A DNA stretch of 15,812 bases. Source: JBBDWJ01 sp040902925 (GTDB lineage Bacteria; Acidobacteriota; Terriglobia; Bryobacterales; UBA6623). The notes below the pieces were generated by a model. That model was not told the origin of the DNA, made no database searches, and was given only the letters and a program-made list of their open reading frames with translations. How positions within the stretch are numbered: position 1 is the stretch's first letter; each line of letters opens with the position of its first letter. Position numbers and translations under genes: made by a program. Shown here one piece after another: positions 12,497-15,812 of the stretch. The stretch covers positions 1 to 15,812 of the forward strand of contig JBBDWJ010000264.1 in the NCBI GenBank assembly GCA_040902925.1, in the 5' to 3' direction.

Positions 12497-15454
12497 ATGA
12501 CGAAAGAACTGATCGTTTCCGCTACCAGCCACGAGTCCACCGTCGCCCTGCTCGAGGACGACCAACTCGTCGAAATCACCATTTCCCGCGGCGCCCAGCA
12601 CGGCTTGGCCGGCAGTATCTATAAGGGGCGCGTGACGCGTGTGCTACCGGGCATGCAGTCGGCGTTCGTCAATATCGGACTCGACCGCGACGCGTTCCTG
12701 TACGTCACCGATTTCGTCGGCGAGATGGAAGAGCTCGACGACGCCGATCCCGGAGCCATGAAGGCCGTCGAGAATTCCCCCGCAAAGGCCTTGGAAATCG
12801 CGCCCAAGTCTGCCGGCGGCGGCGAGCCCGCCGACGACGAAGTGCGCGTTCGAGAAGACGATCGCCCCGATAGCCCGCCGGAGCGCCGCGAATCTCGTGG
12901 CCGGGAGGCCGATGCCAATCGCCAGCCTCGTTTCAGCGGCCGCGACGCGGATGGCAACAGGAACGAGTCCCGGGACGACGTACGAGAGCGCGGTAGCGAC
13001 CGCGGCCAGCCCCGCGACGACGCGCGAGAGCGCGGTAGAGAGCGCGGTAGAGACCGCAACCAACCCCGCGACAGCAGCCGCGAGGCAGACCGCGGCCAGC
13101 CTCGGGCTGAGGGCGGCGCGCCGGATGGCGATCGGAGCCAGCCTCGCGCCGACGGTGATCGCGACCGTGATCGCGATGGCCGCCGCGGGCGTGGCCGGCG
13201 CTCCCGCCGCGGGCGCGGCCGGGGCAGTAATTTCCCCGATGCCAAATACGCGCGCGTCGACGATGCGTCCGAGCCTTCCAGGGAACGCCCTGCAACCCGC
13301 GGGCCCGAACCGGAAGCCCAGCGGCCAGCTCCCGTGCGCGAGGATGACAGCGAATTCACCGTGCTGCCGGGCGAGTCGCTCGCCAAATACAGCGGCGGCT
13401 CCAGCCGATCCATCGATTCCGGCGAAACAGAATTCGGCGGCCGCATGGGTAGCGGCGATTCCCGCGGCCGCGAGACGTTCACGGACTCTGACGGCTCTGA
13501 CGAAGCCGAACAGCAGGCTGTCGAGGGCAGCGGTTCGTTGGAAGCGCAAGACGGCGATCCCGGCGAGGAACTCGGCCATCGTCGCGGACGCCCCGAGTTC
13601 GAGCAATCCATAGCCGGGGACGAGAATGAACTCGCCCAGGCGAACGAAAATGGCGGCGGCAACGTCCCGTACAACGACGCGGCTATGGCGGCAGACTCCG
13701 AAGACGACGATGACTCCGAACGGGAAGATGACGAGCGCGTCGAAGACCAACGCGAGCTGAGCCGGAACGCAGCGGCTGAACAGGAGAGCGACGACGCTGG
13801 CGAACTCGCTCTGGATGATTCGGAAGCCGAGCTGGTCCGCGAAGCGATCGCGTCGTTAGGCGCCCCCGACACCGCAGACAACGGCACTGACGACGACCCT
13901 GACGACGACATTGACGACGACGACACTGACGCCCGCGACGCTGACACCGGCGATGAAACCCCGGAAGACGACGAGGCCATCGGCGACTACGAAGCATCCG
14001 GCGACGACAACGTTCCCGGCGGCGAGGGCCAGAGCGGCACCCAAGCCGTGGCCACCACGGAGTCCGAGCCCGCCGGCGATGGCGCGCGGCAAGCGCGCAC
14101 GCGCGGCCGTGGCGGGTCGTCCCGTTACGTGCACCGGCGCGGCGGGCGGCGCGGCCGGCGGCGCGGTCAAGGTCAGGGTCCGGGGCGCGGCCCGCAACAA
14201 GCTGACGACGCCGAAACCGCGGTGGCGGAACCATCGGCGCAACCCACCCGCACCAGCATTACCGACCTGCTATCGGCGGGACAGGAAATCCTGGTCCAGA
14301 TCTCCAAAGAGCCGCTCGGCAAAAAAGGCGCCCGCATCACGTCGCACATCGCCATGCCGGGGCGTTACCTGGTCTACATGCCGACGGTCGAACACGTTGG
14401 AGTTTCCCGCAAGATCGCCAGCGACGGCGAGCGTTTGCGGCTGCGTAAAATCGTGCAGAGCCACCGCACCGGCATGCCTGGCGGTTTCATCGTCCGCACG
14501 GCGGGCGCTGGCGCCACCGAGGAAGAAATCCGCGGCGACATGCTCTTCCTCTACAACCTGTGGCTCGATATCCGTCAGAAAGCCGAGCAACGCCCCGCGC
14601 CGTCGTTGATTCACCAGGACCTCGACATCGTCGAACGCGTGCTGCGCGATCAGCTCGGCTCGGATTTCAAAACCATGTGGGTCGATTCGGAAGCCGAGTA
14701 CGAGCGGATTCTGCGCTTCGTCGAGCGCTTCCAGCCGAAGCTGCTCTCGCGCGTCAAGCTCTACACCCGCAGCAAGCCGATCTTCGACGCCTTCAACATC
14801 ACGCCGGAGCTCGAGAAAGCGCTGCGCTCGAAGGTGTGGCTGAAATCCGGCGGCTACATCGTCATCAACCAGACCGAAGCGCTGGTAGCCATCGACGTCA
14901 ACACCGGAAAATTCGTCGGCAAGTCCGACCGCCTCGAAGACACCATCGTCAAGACCAATCTCGAAGCAGTCCAGGAGATTGTCCGCCAGATTCGCCTGCG
15001 GGATCTGGGAGGCATCATCGTCGTCGATTTCATCGACATGGACGACCGCAAGAACCGCCACCAGGTCATGCAGGCGCTCGACCAGGAGCTGCGCCTCGAC
15101 CGCGCGCCCTCGAAATCGCTGCACTTCAACGAATTCGGTCTGGTGGCAATCACCCGCAAGCGAGTGAAGCAGTCGCTCGAGCGCACGCTCTGCACGCCGT
15201 GCCCGTACTGCACCGGCTCGGGCTTCGTCAAATCGGTCGATACGGTGATCTTCGAAATCCTCAGCGAAGCAAAAAAGATGGCGCCCAGAGTGCGCTCGCG
15301 CAAGGATCTCGCGATTCGCGTAAACCCCGAGGTAGCGCGCCTGCTCAAGTCGCGCGACAACAGCTACCTGCAAGAGATCGAGGAAATCTTCAAGGCAAAC
15401 GTGCTAGTGCGAGGCGACGTATCGCTGCACCGCGAGCACTTCGACATCAACTAA
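12497..15454 (+). CDS. rng: RNase E/G family endoribonuclease with a ~510-residue insert in the S1 domain
   Basis: This is a 985-residue single-strand-specific endoribonuclease of the Rne/Rng family, active in mRNA decay and rRNA processing. The start ELIVSATSHESTVALLEDDQLVEI and IYKGRVTRVLPGMQSAFVNIGLDRDAFLYVTD (41-72) form the first part of the S1-containing region. It resumes at about residue 588 with ITDLLSAGQEILVQISKEPLGKKGARITSH. The DNase I-like catalytic domain follows, with expected metal-binding Asp800 (IDVNTG) and Asp844/Asp847 (VDFIDM). Cys902-Pro-Tyr-Cys905 is the zinc-link, preceded by Cys899. Only about 80 residues follow, so it ends like RNase G and lacks a C-terminal degradosome scaffold. 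Residues of about 75-587 are low complexity: basic RG/RD-rich (about 120-245), a very acidic stretch (about 395-510) and a second RG-rich block (about 533-565). ATG 12497 begins at the family's usual N-terminus; an in-frame TTG at 12437 would add 20 residues. Confidence 0.93.
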   Translation: MTKELIVSATSHESTVALLEDDQLVEITISRGAQHGLAGSIYKGRVTRVLPGMQSAFVNIGLDRDAFLYVTDFVGEMEELDDADPGAMKAVENSPAKALEIAPKSAGGGEPADDEVRVREDDRPDSPPERRESRGREADANRQPRFSGRDADGNRNESRDDVRERGSDRGQPRDDARERGRERGRDRNQPRDSSREADRGQPRAEGGAPDGDRSQPRADGDRDRDRDGRRGRGRRSRRGRGRGSNFPDAKYARVDDASEPSRERPATRGPEPEAQRPAPVREDDSEFTVLPGESLAKYSGGSSRSIDSGETEFGGRMGSGDSRGRETFTDSDGSDEAEQQAVEGSGSLEAQDGDPGEELGHRRGRPEFEQSIAGDENELAQANENGGGNVPYNDAAMAADSEDDDDSEREDDERVEDQRELSRNAAAEQESDDAGELALDDSEAELVREAIASLGAPDTADNGTDDDPDDDIDDDDTDARDADTGDETPEDDEAIGDYEASGDDNVPGGEGQSGTQAVATTESEPAGDGARQARTRGRGGSSRYVHRRGGRRGRRRGQGQGPGRGPQQADDAETAVAEPSAQPTRTSITDLLSAGQEILVQISKEPLGKKGARITSHIAMPGRYLVYMPTVEHVGVSRKIASDGERLRLRKIVQSHRTGMPGGFIVRTAGAGATEEEIRGDMLFLYNLWLDIRQKAEQRPAPSLIHQDLDIVERVLRDQLGSDFKTMWVDSEAEYERILRFVERFQPKLLSRVKLYTRSKPIFDAFNITPELEKALRSKVWLKSGGYIVINQTEALVAIDVNTGKFVGKSDRLEDTIVKTNLEAVQEIVRQIRLRDLGGIIVVDFIDMDDRKNRHQVMQALDQELRLDRAPSKSLHFNEFGLVAITRKRVKQSLERTLCTPCPYCTGSGFVKSVDTVIFEILSEAKKMAPRVRSRKDLAIRVNPEVARLLKSRDNSYLQEIEEIFKANVLVRGDVSLHREHFDIN
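12983..13101 (+). repeat. Imperfect repeats coding the Arg/Asp-rich block of the ribonuclease
   Basis: CGAGAGCGCGGTAG occurs at 12983-12996 and 13025-13038 (42-nt period), and a third near-copy overlaps at 13038-13050. GACCGCGGCCAGCC occurs at 12998-13011 and 13088-13101. They encode repeats of the type RERGSDRGQPRDD. This points to growth of the insert by slippage or unequal exchange. Confidence 0.65.
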
Positions 15455-15498
15455 ATCGCGCCAATCGCGCGAAGAACGCCGCGCCAAACTACGACAGA

Positions 15499-15522
15499 TG
15501 CCTGTCCCGAAAGGGACAGGCA
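15499..15522 (+). terminator. 10-bp hairpin with GAAA loop downstream of the ribonuclease gene
   Basis: TGCCTGTCCC (15499-15508) pairs perfectly with GGGACAGGCA (15513-15522) around GAAA, a stable GNRA-type loop. It lies 45 nt after the stop codon. No T-tract follows directly, so it may protect the mRNA 3' end or act as a repeat unit rather than terminate by itself. Its 3' half recurs at 15620-15635. Confidence 0.45.
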
Positions 15523-15523
15523 A

Positions 15524-15542
15524 GGACCGGCTTCGCCGGCCC
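15524..15542 (+). repeat. Hairpin GGACCGGC/GCCGGCCC with one mismatch
   Basis: GGACCGGC (15524-15531) and GCCGGCCC (15535-15542) pair with one mismatch around TTC. It is followed by a run of C and then TTTT, so together with the preceding hairpin it could form a weak terminator. Confidence 0.45.
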
Positions 15543-15548
15543 CCCCCC

Positions 15549-15586
15549 TTTTGCCTTTTGCACTTTGCCTTTTGCCTTGTCTTTGC
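15549..15586 (+). repeat. Tandem heptanucleotide repeat (TTTTGCC)
   Basis: Four consecutive 7-nt units read TTTTGCC, TTTTGCA, CTTTGCC and TTTTGCC (15549-15576), then a degenerate TTGTCTTTGC. A run of nine C directly precedes it (15540-15548). This pyrimidine-only strand bias is out of keeping with the surrounding GC-rich palindromes and looks slippage-prone. Confidence 0.65.
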
Positions 15587-15619
15587 TTCGCCGCCGATTA
15601 AAATGGCCAAACTCGAGAG

Positions 15620-15635
15620 CCCGAAAGGGACAGGC
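15620..15635 (+). repeat. Direct copy of the 3' half of the 15499 hairpin
   Basis: CCCGAAAGGGACAGGC is identical to 15506-15521. The 5' arm of the hairpin is missing at this copy except for CCC. Confidence 0.6.
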
Positions 15636-15645
15636 CAAGCAAGTA

Positions 15646-15667
15646 GGACAGGCGCTCCCGCCTGTCC
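15646..15667. repeat. 9-bp perfect hairpin GGACAGGCG/CGCCTGTCC
   Basis: GGACAGGCG (15646-15654) pairs with CGCCTGTCC (15659-15667), loop CTCC. The stem shares GGACAGGC with the 15499 hairpin and its core resembles the palindrome at 1685-1705 read on the minus strand. Confidence 0.6.
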
Positions 15668-15668
15668 A

Positions 15669-15686
15669 CCGGCGCAAAAGCGCCGG
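15669..15686. repeat. 7-bp perfect hairpin CCGGCGC/GCGCCGG
   Basis: CCGGCGC (15669-15675) and GCGCCGG (15680-15686) flank an AAAA loop, starting 2 nt after the previous hairpin. Confidence 0.6.
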
Positions 15687-15709
15687 CCCGCGCGGCGGAT
15701 GTGCAACAA

Positions 15710-15724
15710 CCGCCGTATCGGCGG
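15710..15724. repeat. 6-bp perfect hairpin CCGCCG/CGGCGG
   Basis: CCGCCG (15710-15715) and CGGCGG (15719-15724) flank TAT. Confidence 0.5.
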
Positions 15725-15738
15725 CGCAACGTTCTGTA

Positions 15739-15784
15739 GCCCCGCAGGGGCGGCATGACAATAGCCCGGGGCGCGAGCCCCGGG
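15739..15784. repeat. Paired hairpins GCCCC/GGGGC and CCCGGGGC/GCCCCGGG
   Basis: GCCCC (15739-15743) pairs with GGGGC (15747-15751) around GCA. CCCGGGGC (15765-15772) pairs with GCCCCGGG (15777-15784) around GCGA, a GNRA-type loop. The arrangement GTAGCCCCGCAGGGGC, a short ATGACAAT-type spacer, then a second GC hairpin, resembles dispersed palindromic units I associate with Acidobacteriota, Verrucomicrobiota and Planctomycetota intergenic DNA. This is from memory and unverified. Confidence 0.55.
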
Positions 15785-15812
15785 AATCCAAAACGCCAGT
15801 GTGCTTAAGAAA

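Larger units (their letters stand above)
15455..15812. other. Gene-free region with dense hairpins at right edge
   Basis: No coding region is supported here: open frames across it run through perfect palindromes and do not resemble any protein. At least seven short inverted repeats, mostly perfect, with 3-4-nt loops are packed between 15499 and 15784, with a T-rich tandem repeat between the second and the rest. The individual elements are listed separately. Confidence 0.6.

Noticed and set aside
12619..13980. 453-codon Ser/Arg-rich antisense frame opposite the ribonuclease insert
   Set aside because: It is the complement of Asp/Glu/Arg-rich low-complexity coding sequence, which automatically yields Ser/Arg-rich open frames. 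No start context or domain supports it.
15498..15758. 86-codon open frame across the right-edge hairpins
   Set aside because: It reads through several perfect palindromes and a tandem repeat and shows no protein-like pattern.
1..15812. tRNA, rRNA, riboswitch or insertion-sequence genes
   Set aside because: No cloverleaf, conserved rRNA segment, known riboswitch core or transposase motif was recognised on either strand by reading. A covariance-model scan was not possible here.

Overview
The window is a GC-rich bacterial chromosome segment (above 60% G+C by eye). Its backbone is the rod-shape operon mreB-mreC-mreD-mrdA(PBP2)-rodA, followed by an Rne/Rng-family ribonuclease. That gene order, a ribonuclease with a huge charged insert, an exported DUF5060/DUF4038-type protein and hairpin-rich intergenic DNA together suggest an Acidobacteriota genome, perhaps of the Bryobacterales/Solibacter group. 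This assignment is inference from gene content and style; no marker gene in the window proves it.

Layout. (1) 1-211 is intergenic, with hairpins and a short direct repeat. (2) 212-1589, minus strand: an exported DsbA-like thioredoxin-fold protein overlaps a short-chain dehydrogenase by 8 nt. (3) 1844-3733, plus strand: a secreted glycoside-hydrolase-like protein, followed 9 nt later by a complete hicBA toxin-antitoxin pair (3743-4154). (4) 4198-4819 is a small scar: a 5'-truncated minus-strand gene of an uncharacterised family lies back to back with the 3' remnant of a second hicA. (5) 4832-5515 is tsaB (tRNA t6A synthesis). (6) 5516-5774 is the mreB control region. It carries a near-perfect sigma-54 -24/-12 element and a possible 37-codon leader ORF that has an ideal Shine-Dalgarno and a stop codon abutting the mreB ATG. 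(7) 5775-12085 is the cell-elongation operon. A possible attenuator follows mreB; mreC starts with GTG; mreD, mrdA and rodA are packed with gaps or overlaps of 2-4 nt. (8) 12086-12496 is a long leader or promoter region before the ribonuclease, with one AT-rich patch and a perfect 8-bp hairpin near the start codon. (9) 12497-15454 is the ribonuclease, whose S1 domain is split by about 510 disordered, charge-blocked residues. (10) 15455-15812 has no gene but holds a dense series of perfect hairpins and a tandem heptanucleotide repeat.

How it works together: MreB filaments, MreC and MreD form the scaffold that directs the RodA glycosyltransferase and the PBP2 transpeptidase in lateral wall synthesis. 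The ribonuclease lies on the same strand but is separated by 411 nt and is probably controlled through its own leader. The most interesting points are the sigma-54-type signal and leader ORF ahead of mreB, the size and placement of the ribonuclease insert, the hicA/truncated-gene scar, a likely metal site in PBP2, and the hairpin cluster at the right end. I saw no CRISPR array, rRNA, tRNA, intact transposase or clear novel multi-gene system.
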